5,261 nucleotides of DNA, from contig JAGNOM010000227.1 in assembly GCA_017990155.1 (NCBI GenBank), forward strand, positions 1 to 5,261, given 5' to 3'. Position numbers and translations under genes: made by a program. The stretch comes from Propionivibrio sp. (GTDB taxonomy: Bacteria > Pseudomonadota > Gammaproteobacteria > Burkholderiales > Rhodocyclaceae). Shown here piece by piece: positions 1 to 4,963 of the stretch; within the stretch, counting starts at the first letter, position 1; the number at the start of each line of letters is the position of its first letter. The notes under the pieces were generated by a model that was not told where the DNA came from, made no database searches, and saw nothing but the letters and a program-made list of their open reading frames with translations.

Positions 1-548
1 ACGCCGATTTGTGGTGTGGCGTCGGGCTCGATTCGGGTGAAGTCGGCAATCCGCCGGCAAAGTTTGCCGGCGTTTTTGCCCGGGCGCGCGAACTCGGTTT
101 TCATGTGGTCGCGCATGCCGGCGAAGAGGGGCCGCCCGCCTACGTTTGGGAAGCATTGGATTTGCTCCAGGTCGAGCGCGTCGACCACGGCGTGCGTTCG
201 GAGGAAGACCCGCAGTTGATGCAGCGACTGGCGAAAAGCCGCATGCCGCTGACGGTGTGCCCCCTGTCCAACCTGAAACTGTGCGTCGTCAGGGGTTTGC
301 GCGAACATAATCTGGCGCGGATGCTGCGAGCCGGCGTGTGTGTGACGATCAACTCCGACGATCCGGCGTACTTCGGCGGCTACATGAACGCCAACTTCAT
401 CGCCACGGCGGAAGCGCTGCAGCTTGGCCGGGACGAACTGGTCGAGATCGCCAGCAACGGCTTCGACGCCGCGTTTGTGCCGGACGTGCAGAAACAGCGC
501 TGGGCGCAGGAAATCCGCGACTACGCGGCGGGGTTTCAAAACCGCTGA
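1..548 (+). CDS. Adenine deaminase / adenosine deaminase family protein, C-terminal part (5' end outside window)
   Basis: This is a metal-dependent purine deaminase of the adenosine deaminase superfamily. The ADE subtype converts adenine to hypoxanthine in cytoplasmic purine salvage. The reading frame is open from base 3 (A-D-L-W-C-G-V-G-L-D-S) with no start signal, so the first half, including the N-terminal metal-binding HxH motif, lies upstream. Visible motifs are HAGEEGP (His at 114-116, a family metal ligand; Glu at 123-125, the catalytic proton shuttle), V-D-H-G (catalytic His at 186-188), TVCPLSNLKLCV, and NSDDPAYFGGY (first Asp at 357-359, a metal ligand). HAGEEGP together with CPLSN and SDDPAYF matches the ADE/Aah1-like adenine deaminases better than true adenosine deaminases, which usually end in a TDDP motif. 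All catalytic residues in the visible part are intact. It ends at TGA 546-548, 27 bases from the convergent next gene. The family is certain; adenine rather than adenosine as substrate is likely but inferred. Confidence 0.9.
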   Translation, partial: ADLWCGVGLDSGEVGNPPAKFAGVFARARELGFHVVAHAGEEGPPAYVWEALDLLQVERVDHGVRSEEDPQLMQRLAKSRMPLTVCPLSNLKLCVVRGLREHNLARMLRAGVCVTINSDDPAYFGGYMNANFIATAEALQLGRDELVEIASNGFDAAFVPDVQKQRWAQEIRDYAAGFQNR

Positions 549-555
549 GTCGGTC

Positions 556-568
556 GCGCGTGCCGCGC
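556..568. terminator. Small GC-only hairpin between convergent genes (weak terminator candidate)
   Basis: The arms GCGCG (556-560) and CGCGC (564-568) surround a 3-base loop in the 27-base gap between two convergent stop codons. There is no T-run on either side, so it is not a convincing intrinsic terminator. The location is the only supporting argument. Confidence 0.2.
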
Positions 569-575
569 TTGGGCG

Positions 576-908
576 TCAATCCGGGTCGTTCAGGCTGATG
601 TAGCGCTTGGAAACCTCGACCTCGGCGGTCGGAAGATCCGGCCCAAAGACGATGCGCGTCTGCTGGTCCGGGGCGTTCTGGCTGCCTGGGTTGCATGGTT
701 CGTAGTAAACCCAGTGCGGCTGGCCGTCCAGATACTCTGACTCGAAATTTCCCCTTCGGCCGCGCTGGTCGTGGACGCGCGCGTCGGCGCCATAAACCAG
801 CAGAATTTCATTGAATTCGTCGTGCAGTTCGACAGAGTCGTGGCGGGTATTCAATACGTGGGAAAAACACCGCTGCCCAACGTGAAAGATCTTGATCGTC
901 GCTGACAT
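576..908 (-). CDS. Hypothetical protein, 110 residues, function unknown
   Basis: I do not recognise a family. The start at ATG 906-908 is chosen because GGGAGG (914-919) sits 5 bases upstream, a near-ideal ribosome binding site. A longer frame from a GTG at 990-992 adds 28 residues but lacks a good site and would run through a stable hairpin. The product begins MSATIKIFHVGQRC and ends YISLNDPD. It is rich in charged and aromatic residues, has no signal peptide or membrane segment, and has only two cysteines (residues 14 and 72) with no metal-binding spacing. Short hydrophobic runs (EILLVYG near 34-40, TRIVFGPD near 84-91, AEVEVSKRYISL near 95-106) alternate with polar stretches, as in a small beta-rich fold; this is inference only. 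The protein is probably cytoplasmic. Codon use resembles that of its neighbours, so it looks like a real gene. It stands alone: convergent with the deaminase and about 160 bases downstream of the chemoreceptor on the same strand. Confidence 0.75.
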   Translation of the reverse strand: MSATIKIFHVGQRCFSHVLNTRHDSVELHDEFNEILLVYGADARVHDQRGRRGNFESEYLDGQPHWVYYEPCNPGSQNAPDQQTRIVFGPDLPTAEVEVSKRYISLNDPD

Positions 909-913
909 GTTGG

Positions 914-956
914 CCTCCCTGAAACCGAAGAGTGGCAATGGGTCGCTCTTGGTTTC
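914..956 (-). promoter_or_regulatory. 5' leader hairpin abutting the Shine-Dalgarno of the 110-residue protein
   Basis: On the mRNA strand GAAACC-AAGAG (946-956) pairs with CUCUU-C-GGUUUC (921-932), giving 11 base pairs with a single bulged base around a 13-base loop (933-945). One base separates the stem from the SD GGGAGG (914-919). The arms are seen directly; a regulatory role (stability, initiation control or a binding site) is inferred. There is no U-run, so it is not a terminator. Confidence 0.5.
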
Positions 957-962
957 CGGGTA

Positions 963-978
963 CGCATTTATGATGCCA
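963..978 (-). promoter_or_regulatory. Possible sigma-54-type -24/-12 promoter for the 110-residue protein
   Basis: The minus strand reads TGGCATCATAAATGC, with GG and GC separated by exactly 10 bases as in sigma-54 promoters (consensus TGGCAC-N5-TTGC). TGGCA and TGC match; the middle bases do not. It would give a leader of roughly 40-50 bases that includes the hairpin at 921-956. A single such match can arise by chance. Confidence 0.2.
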
Positions 979-1033
979 GGCAATTCAAACACTTGTTTTC
1001 CGGTCGCTTGTGCCTATGACGAAAGTCGTACCA

Positions 1034-1057
1034 CCGGGAAACTGTAAAGATTCCCGG
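1034..1057 (-). terminator. Hairpin downstream of the chemoreceptor gene (possible terminator)
   Basis: Perfect 7-bp arms CCGGGAA (1034-1040) and TTCCCGG (1051-1057) flank a 10-base loop, beginning 13 bases beyond the chemoreceptor stop codon. CCCGG (1053-1057) can alternatively pair with CCGGG (1061-1065). No T-run follows on the minus strand, so it may act as a 3' stabilising stem or a weak terminator rather than a classical intrinsic one. Confidence 0.35.
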
Positions 1058-1070
1058 CACCCGGGCGCGA

Positions 1071-2741
1071 TCAATCAAGCTTGAAGCTCGCAACCGCCTT
1101 GAGCGTGACCTGGGCCAGTTCGTCGACCGCGACCATGCTCCGGGCGCTGGCCTGATTCATCTGCGACGCCGTGCTTACCGACTCCATGTTGCGCGTGATG
1201 CGGTCACTGGCGTCGCGCTGTTCCTGCGTGGCCGCGCCGATTCGTTCCATGCGTCGGGCAAAATCGTCCATCAAATCGCGGATCGAACGGATGGCTTCGT
1301 CGGCGTTCTCGGTGCTGTCGACGCCGTTGGCGATCCGCCCGATGGCCGCCTGCAGGCGGTGAAGGGCGTCCGCAGTGTCCTGTTTGACGCCATCGATCGT
1401 CGTGGCGATCTCGTGCGTCGATGTGCCGGTACGCTCGGCGAGCTTCCGCACTTCGTCGGCCACCACGGCGAACCCACGGCCCTGTTCGCCGGCACGGGCG
1501 GCTTCGATGGCGGCGTTGAGCGCCAGGAGATTGGTCTGGTCGGCGACGTCCTTGATCACCTGCGTCACGAGGTCGATCCGGTTCGAGCGCTGTTCGAGGC
1601 GATGCATCGACTGCGACAACTCGTCGGCCAGCGCCTGGACCGCGTGCAGCGTCTGGGCCGCTTCATCGATGCGGGCGACGGCGGCGTTGCTGCGCTCAAG
1701 GGCGTCGCGTGACTGCTTGGCGGCGTCGCCGACGAGTTCGGAGACTTCGTGGATGCCTTCCGTCAGTTGTTGCATGTCGGCCGAGCTCTTGCGCATGGCT
1801 TCGCCCTGCGCGATCGACGCGCGCGTGACGCTGTCAGCGGCTTCGTGTCCGCGCGTTGCCTCGCGCTGGAGGTCGATGGTCGTGTCGCGCACCTGCCGCA
1901 TCATCGTCGACAGGCGTTCGACGAAGCGGTTGAACGCCGTCGCCAGCCGGCCGACCTCGTCATCGCCGCTTACGGCAAGGCGAACCGTGATGTCGCCGTT
2001 CTCCTCGCTCAGCGCTTCGAGCGCACGGCTGGTCGCCACCAGCCGCTGCGCGAGCATGCGTCCGAGCAGTCGTGCGGCGACGATGGCGGCCGCGAGCACC
2101 GCCAGACCGATGCCGATGCTCTTGAGCACGGCGTTCCGGATCGCCGAGTCGACTTCCTCAAGCAGCACGTCGGCGGCGACGACGAAGCGCTGGCCTTTCG
2201 GGCTCTCGACCGGCAGGTAATAGGTCCGGAATGCGCCGTAATCGGAGCTGTACTCCAGGTAGTCCGGCGTGCGTTCGGCGGCGACGCGGGCGATGGTCGC
2301 CTTCGGCGCTTCCTCGTCGTAGGCCTGCAGGAACAGGTGCTCGTATTTGGCCGGGTCCTTGAATTCCTCGTCGGTCAGCGAACTGTAGATATAGGTCACG
2401 TCCTTGCCGTTGGGGATGACGCTGTACAGGTAGGTAATGCCGACCGAGCGCGCGTACTTGGTCATCGTCTGCGAAATCTGCCTGATTCGCTCGGCGTCGG
2501 CCTTTTCGCCGGCGGCCATCAACTCGTCCTGCTCCGGGAGGCTGACGACATAGGCGTAGCTCTGTGCGGCCGAGGCCAGCCGCGCGTCGAGTTTTCCATA
2601 GGCCAGGTCGCGAACCGAAAAATAGCTGACGATGGAGTACACCAGCACGGTCAGGATGGAAACCGACGCGATACCGAGCGTGATCTTGCCCTGAATGCCG
2701 AGCTGAAACCCGCCACGCTTACCTTCGGCCAACGATTCCAT
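1071..2741 (-). CDS. Methyl-accepting chemotaxis protein (transmembrane chemoreceptor)
   Basis: This inner-membrane chemoreceptor senses a ligand with its periplasmic domain and controls CheA kinase through CheW. It has 556 residues. A first membrane helix spans about 20-41 (TLGIASVSILTVLVYSIVSY). A periplasmic sensor spans about 42-204, sized like a single Cache-type domain, with YLYSVIPNGKDVTYIYS and YYLPVESPKGQRFVVAADV segments. A second membrane helix lies at about 205-227, HAMP at about 225-283 (GDDEVGRLATAFNRF), then a long coiled-coil signalling domain to about 550. The receptor-tip signature DQTNLLALNAAIEAARAGEQ begins at 401, followed by GRGFAVVADEVRKLAERTG, essentially identical to characterised MCPs. 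The start ATG 2739-2741 has SD GGGGAG (2748-2753) 6 bases upstream. The C-terminus (ASFKLD) lacks the NWETF-type tether pentapeptide for CheR/CheB, so adaptation probably relies on other receptors or does not need the tether. No che genes adjoin it. The ligand cannot be told from the sequence. Confidence 0.96.
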   Translation of the reverse strand: MESLAEGKRGGFQLGIQGKITLGIASVSILTVLVYSIVSYFSVRDLAYGKLDARLASAAQSYAYVVSLPEQDELMAAGEKADAERIRQISQTMTKYARSVGITYLYSVIPNGKDVTYIYSSLTDEEFKDPAKYEHLFLQAYDEEAPKATIARVAAERTPDYLEYSSDYGAFRTYYLPVESPKGQRFVVAADVLLEEVDSAIRNAVLKSIGIGLAVLAAAIVAARLLGRMLAQRLVATSRALEALSEENGDITVRLAVSGDDEVGRLATAFNRFVERLSTMMRQVRDTTIDLQREATRGHEAADSVTRASIAQGEAMRKSSADMQQLTEGIHEVSELVGDAAKQSRDALERSNAAVARIDEAAQTLHAVQALADELSQSMHRLEQRSNRIDLVTQVIKDVADQTNLLALNAAIEAARAGEQGRGFAVVADEVRKLAERTGTSTHEIATTIDGVKQDTADALHRLQAAIGRIANGVDSTENADEAIRSIRDLMDDFARRMERIGAATQEQRDASDRITRNMESVSTASQMNQASARSMVAVDELAQVTLKAVASFKLD

Positions 2742-2775
2742 TGTTCACTCCCCATTGTTATATGAAGAATGAGTC

Positions 2776-2792
2776 TAGCGACAGTCAGGCCA
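2776..2792 (-). promoter_or_regulatory. Possible sigma-54-type promoter for the chemoreceptor gene
   Basis: The minus strand reads TGGCCTGACTGTCGCTA: TGGC, then GC with GG and GC exactly 10 bases apart, and a G and T at expected consensus positions. The predicted transcript would start near 2766, giving a leader of about 25 bases that contains the SD at 2748-2753, a sensible geometry. The -24 end lies one base from the direct repeat of the inserted element. Sigma-54 control of receptors is known in some bacteria; here it is inferred from one motif match. Confidence 0.3.
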
Positions 2793-2802
2793 AACCTGCA
2801 AG
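2793..2802. repeat. Left copy of 10-bp direct repeat (target-site duplication)
   Basis: AACCTGCAAG occurs here and again at 2997-3006, directly flanking the outer ends of the inverted repeats at 2803 and 2996. Exact flanking repeats at both ends are the usual scar of transposon insertion. Confidence 0.8.
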
Positions 2803-2836
2803 CAGGGCAATCGCATGAATGCCGTACGCATCAACT

Positions 2837-2857
2837 CCTCCCCCTTCAAGGGGGAGG
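2837..2857. repeat. Perfect palindrome, left arm of the element
   Basis: Arms CCTCCCCCTT and AAGGGGGAGG flank a single central C (2847). It is a very G/C-strong 10-bp stem whose one-base centre forces a cruciform or strand-switch rather than a comfortable RNA loop. A one-mismatch counterpart occurs at 2951-2971. Confidence 0.8.
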
Positions 2858-2950
2858 TTGGGAGGGGGATGGGGTTATCTGGCGGCTATTTCGTCGATCA
2901 AACCGCCGTTCGCGCCCCATCCCGTCCAATCGCGAACGTCGCTCTCGCGA

Positions 2951-2971
2951 CCTTCCCCTTGAAGGGGAGGG
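2951..2971. repeat. Imperfect palindrome, right arm of the element
   Basis: CCTTCCCCTT and AAGGGGAGGG surround a central G (2961) with one T/G mismatch. It is the mirror-image partner of the palindrome at 2837-2857 within the element. Confidence 0.75.
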
Positions 2972-2996
2972 AGAGGCCGTTCATGCGATTGCCCTG

Positions 2997-3006
2997 AACC
3001 TGCAAG
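2997..3006. repeat. Right copy of 10-bp direct repeat (target-site duplication)
   Basis: Second copy of AACCTGCAAG, immediately outside the right inverted repeat. Removing the element and one copy reconstructs a continuous site reading GGCCAAACCTGCAAGCCAAA. Confidence 0.8.
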
Positions 3007-3034
3007 CCAAAGGACAGCGACGCCGTTCGCTGCC

Positions 3035-3062
3035 TTGCTAATGCGTACTCGACTGCTAGAGT
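3035..3062 (+). promoter_or_regulatory. Candidate sigma-70-type promoter for the aldolase gene
   Basis: TTGCTA (3035-3040) and TAGAGT (3057-3062) are 16 bases apart, each matching 4 of 6 consensus positions, and TGC before the second box gives an extended -10. Transcription would start near 3069, giving a leader of about 77 bases. It lies 39 bases beyond the inserted element. The match is moderate. Confidence 0.3.
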
Positions 3063-3114
3063 GAAGAAGCGAGGAGTGTGCTTCCGACCGCCTGAACCGA
3101 GGCCGCAAGGCAGA

Positions 3115-3139
3115 ACTCCTTCCTCCAGAAAAAAGGAGT
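3115..3139 (+). promoter_or_regulatory. Hairpin overlapping the aldolase ribosome binding site
   Basis: ACTCCTT (3115-3121) is perfectly complementary to AAGGAGT (3133-3139), which contains the SD AAGGAG (3133-3138) of the aldolase gene, with an 11-base loop. If folded, the ribosome binding site is masked. The pairing is seen directly; regulation by it is inferred, and the stem (7 bp, mostly A/U and three G-C pairs) is only moderately stable. Confidence 0.4.
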
Positions 3140-3145
3140 CATGCG

Positions 3146-4168
3146 ATGAATATCGACGAACTCAAATCCGTGGCCCAGTCCATCGTTGCCAAGCAGAAAG
3201 GCGTCCTGGCCGCCGACGAAAGCAGCCCGACGATCAAGAAGCGTTTCGATTCGATCAGCGTCGAGTCGACCGAGGAAAACCGCCGGCGCTATCGAGAAAT
3301 CATGTTTACCACCGAGGGCCTGGAGCGCAACGTCGGCGGCGTCATTCTTTTTGACGAAACGCTGCGCCAAAGCACGCGCGACGGGATTCCTTTCGCCAAA
3401 GTGCTGGCCGACCGCGGAATCGTTCCCGGCATCAAGGTCGACAAGGGAACCAAGCCGTTGCCGCTGTATCCCGGCGAAAAGATCACCGAAGGCATGGACG
3501 GTCTCGGCGATCGCCTGGCCGAGTACAAGCAGCTGGGCGCGCGCTTCGCCAAATGGCGCGCGGTGATCGAGATCGACGAGGCGAGCATTCCGTCGGCCTT
3601 CGGGATTCGCGTCAATGCGCACCTGCTGGCGCGCTACGCGGCGCTGTGCCAGGAACTCGACATGGTGCCGATCGTCGAGCCGGAGGTGCTGATGGACGGC
3701 GCGCACGGTATCGAGCGTTGCGAAGCGGTGACGGCGCAGGTGCTGGAAGCCGTGTTCGCCGAACTCGACGCCCACCGCGTGCTGTTCGAAGGCATGCTGC
3801 TCAAGCCGAACATGGTCATCGCCGGCAAGAAGTGCCCGCGTCAGGCGAGCGTGCAGGAAGTCGCCGAGGCGACGATCCGCTGCATGAAACGCTACGTTCC
3901 GGCCGCCGTTCCCGGCGTCGTCTTCCTCTCCGGCGGTCAGAGTGCCGAGGAAGCGACCGGCAACCTGAATGCGATGAACGCCATGGGCGCGCATCCGTGG
4001 CAGGTCAGCTTCTCCTACGGCCGCGCGTTGCAGGCGCCGGTGCTGGCAGCTTGGAAAGGTGATGAAGCCAACGCCGCCGCCGCGCAAAAGGCGCTGCAGA
4101 AACGCTGTCGACTGAACGGGTTGGCGCGCGACGGCGCGTACGCGTGGGCAATGGAATCAGAAGCGTAG
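3146..4168 (+). CDS. Class I fructose-bisphosphate aldolase
   Basis: This cytoplasmic Schiff-base aldolase (EC 4.1.2.13) interconverts fructose 1,6-bisphosphate with dihydroxyacetone phosphate and glyceraldehyde 3-phosphate in glycolysis and gluconeogenesis. The 340 residues are collinear with the animal/plant-type class I enzyme, slightly shorter than the rabbit enzyme. By alignment from memory with rabbit aldolase, the active-site residues are Asp24 (LAADES), Lys97 (GIKVDKG), Lys136 and Arg138 (FAKWR), Glu178 and Glu180 (PIVEPE), the Schiff-base Lys220 (MLLKPNMV), Ser262 (LSGGQS) and Arg293 (SYGRALQ); all are present. The flexible C-terminal tail ends in MESEA and lacks the terminal tyrosine that tunes activity in animal enzymes. 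The start is ATG 3146-3148, 7 bases after AAGGAG (3133-3138); an ATG at 3141 is too close to that site and stops after two codons. It is transcribed alone: divergent from the chemoreceptor and 23 bases from the convergent next gene. No metal-dependent class II motifs are present. Confidence 0.97.
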   Translation: MNIDELKSVAQSIVAKQKGVLAADESSPTIKKRFDSISVESTEENRRRYREIMFTTEGLERNVGGVILFDETLRQSTRDGIPFAKVLADRGIVPGIKVDKGTKPLPLYPGEKITEGMDGLGDRLAEYKQLGARFAKWRAVIEIDEASIPSAFGIRVNAHLLARYAALCQELDMVPIVEPEVLMDGAHGIERCEAVTAQVLEAVFAELDAHRVLFEGMLLKPNMVIAGKKCPRQASVQEVAEATIRCMKRYVPAAVPGVVFLSGGQSAEEATGNLNAMNAMGAHPWQVSFSYGRALQAPVLAAWKGDEANAAAAQKALQKRCRLNGLARDGAYAWAMESEA

Positions 4169-4191
4169 TGCTCTGGGTTTCGTGATCCCGC

Positions 4192-4929
4192 TCAAGCAAA
4201 CGGGCGTGCGGCGCCGCTGAACAGGTTTTCCAGCACGCGCCGCTCGCGTGTTTCGATGATATCGAGAAATTCGTGTGCGTCGCCCATGTGGCGGAAGGCG
4301 TCGAAGCCGCTCTCGAGGAATTCGTGCAGGTCGCCGAGTCCGGCAAGGTGTGCCGGGGCGCGCATCAGCCTGAGCAGCGTGGTGAGCAGCGGCTTTTTCG
4401 CGAGCCGGTCGAGCGCTTCGCCAGTGGACTGAATGAGGTCGATTTGCCGTTCGCGGTCGAGTTTCCGCCCGACCGCGCGGTAGGCGCTGGCGTAAGCCTC
4501 CGCGTCAATCGCGTCGATGGCGCCAGCTTTCTCCAGTTCGACGACCATCGCGGCGTCGAGCGCCTCGGTCAGCGCGTCGACCTCGATCGCCAGCGACAGC
4601 GTCTGCAGGGCAGATAGCGGCAGGATGCTCAGCATCAGCGGCATGATGCGTTCGACTTCCTCGTCGCGGCTGCTGAAATCCTTGGGGCCGTAGAGGTCGG
4701 TCAGGAAAAAGTGCGCGGCCTTGCCGAAGCGTTCGCTGGCGAGAAGGTCGGGGTAGCTCCGCGACAGTCGCGCCGCCTGCCATTCACGCAACAACAGGCG
4801 CTTCCGTGCGGCGTCCGGCGCGTCGTTGGCGAGCCGACGCAGCAGTTTTGCCGCGTACAGATGCTGGCGCAACTCGTTGGCGCAATGGAGTTTGTCGTCG
4901 TCGTGGACGGATGCATCGGGCGTATTCAT
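4192..4929 (-). CDS. Uncharacterised helical protein resembling the 'FFLEE motif' family
   Basis: The product is a 245-residue protein, acidic and almost entirely alpha-helical by eye, without signal peptide or membrane helix, so probably cytoplasmic. The recognisable block is HFFLTDLYGPKDFSSRDEEV (73-92) followed by ERIMPLMLSILP. This resembles proteobacterial hypothetical proteins annotated as 'FFLEE motif protein', whose molecular function I do not know to be established; the assignment is from memory and moderate. The N-terminal region (about 18-72) is a run of Arg/Leu-rich helices, and the C-terminal half contains LMRAPAHLAGLGDLHEFLES (188-207) and a GDAHEFLDIIETRERRVLEN segment. ATG 4927-4929 is the first Met of the open frame, but no good SD precedes it (CAACGGCG); a -10-like CATAAT 8 bases upstream could mean a leaderless transcript. 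The gene is convergent with the aldolase and divergent from the aldehyde dehydrogenase, so it is a single-gene unit. Confidence 0.85.
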   Translation of the reverse strand: MNTPDASVHDDDKLHCANELRQHLYAAKLLRRLANDAPDAARKRLLLREWQAARLSRSYPDLLASERFGKAAHFFLTDLYGPKDFSSRDEEVERIMPLMLSILPLSALQTLSLAIEVDALTEALDAAMVVELEKAGAIDAIDAEAYASAYRAVGRKLDRERQIDLIQSTGEALDRLAKKPLLTTLLRLMRAPAHLAGLGDLHEFLESGFDAFRHMGDAHEFLDIIETRERRVLENLFSGAARPFA

Positions 4930-4937
4930 CGCCGTTG

Positions 4938-4943
4938 ATTATG
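4938..4943 (-). promoter_or_regulatory. Possible -10 box for a leaderless mRNA of the 245-residue protein
   Basis: The minus strand reads CATAAT, 5 of 6 matches to TATAAT, followed by 8 bases and then the start codon. Initiation at the usual distance would fall on or next to the ATG, which would explain the missing SD. No -35 match lies 17 bases upstream. Confidence 0.3.
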
Positions 4944-4963
4944 CACGGCCAATGCCACTTCCT

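Larger units (their letters stand above)
2803..2996. mobile_element. MITE-like 194-bp foldback element with 17-bp terminal inverted repeats
   Basis: The element is bounded by perfect inverted repeats CAGGGCAATCGCATGAA (2803-2819) and its reverse complement (2980-2996), and flanked by a 10-bp direct repeat. It encodes no transposase; the small open frames crossing it are accidental. Each arm holds a palindrome centred on CTTCAAG: 10-bp arms CCTCCCCCTT / AAGGGGGAGG at 2837-2857, and a near-copy at 2951-2971 with one mismatch. GGGATGGGG (2866-2874) pairs with CCCCATCCC (2915-2923), and GGCGG (2881-2885) with CCGCC (2903-2907) forms the apex, so nearly the whole element can fold into one branched hairpin. 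This is the structure of a non-autonomous transposable element moved in trans by a full-length relative. The 10-bp duplication would fit an IS4-family-like transposase, among others; this is inference. It lies between the divergent chemoreceptor and aldolase genes and interrupts neither. Confidence 0.8.

Noticed and set aside
909..992. N-terminal extension of the 110-residue protein to a GTG at 990-992
   Set aside because: The internal ATG has a near-perfect SD, whereas the GTG does not, and the extension would be read through the leader hairpin.
1375..2220. 281-codon plus-strand open frame inside the chemoreceptor
   Set aside because: Another antisense shadow; its Ser/Arg/Ala-rich composition is typical of out-of-frame translation.
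1749..2765. 338-codon open frame on the plus strand opposite the chemoreceptor
   Set aside because: It is the antisense shadow of a high-G+C gene whose own protein is unmistakable. The shadow peptide is rich in Arg, Ala, Gly and His with no recognisable domain and no SD.
2754..2768. TATAAC on the minus strand as a -10 box for the chemoreceptor
   Set aside because: No acceptable -35 hexamer lies 16-18 bases upstream, and the start site would fall inside the ribosome binding site, leaving a leader of only a few bases.
2803..2996. CRISPR array or attenuator explanation for the repeat-rich intergenic segment
   Set aside because: The repeats are inverted and occur twice, not as regularly spaced direct repeats with spacers. 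The terminal repeats with flanking duplication are better explained by transposition.
2769..3041. Open frames of 60-90 codons crossing the intergenic element on both strands
   Set aside because: They read through palindromes and terminal repeats, give low-complexity peptides, and have no SD; they are chance frames in the repeat element.
3056..4087. 343-codon minus-strand open frame opposite the aldolase
   Set aside because: The aldolase on the plus strand has all its catalytic motifs; the antisense peptide has no recognisable domain, and its length follows from codon bias.
4169..4191. Terminator between the convergent aldolase and 245-residue protein genes
   Set aside because: Only 3-4-bp inverted repeats are present (GGG/CCC, CCCG/CGGG) with no T-run; nothing supportable.
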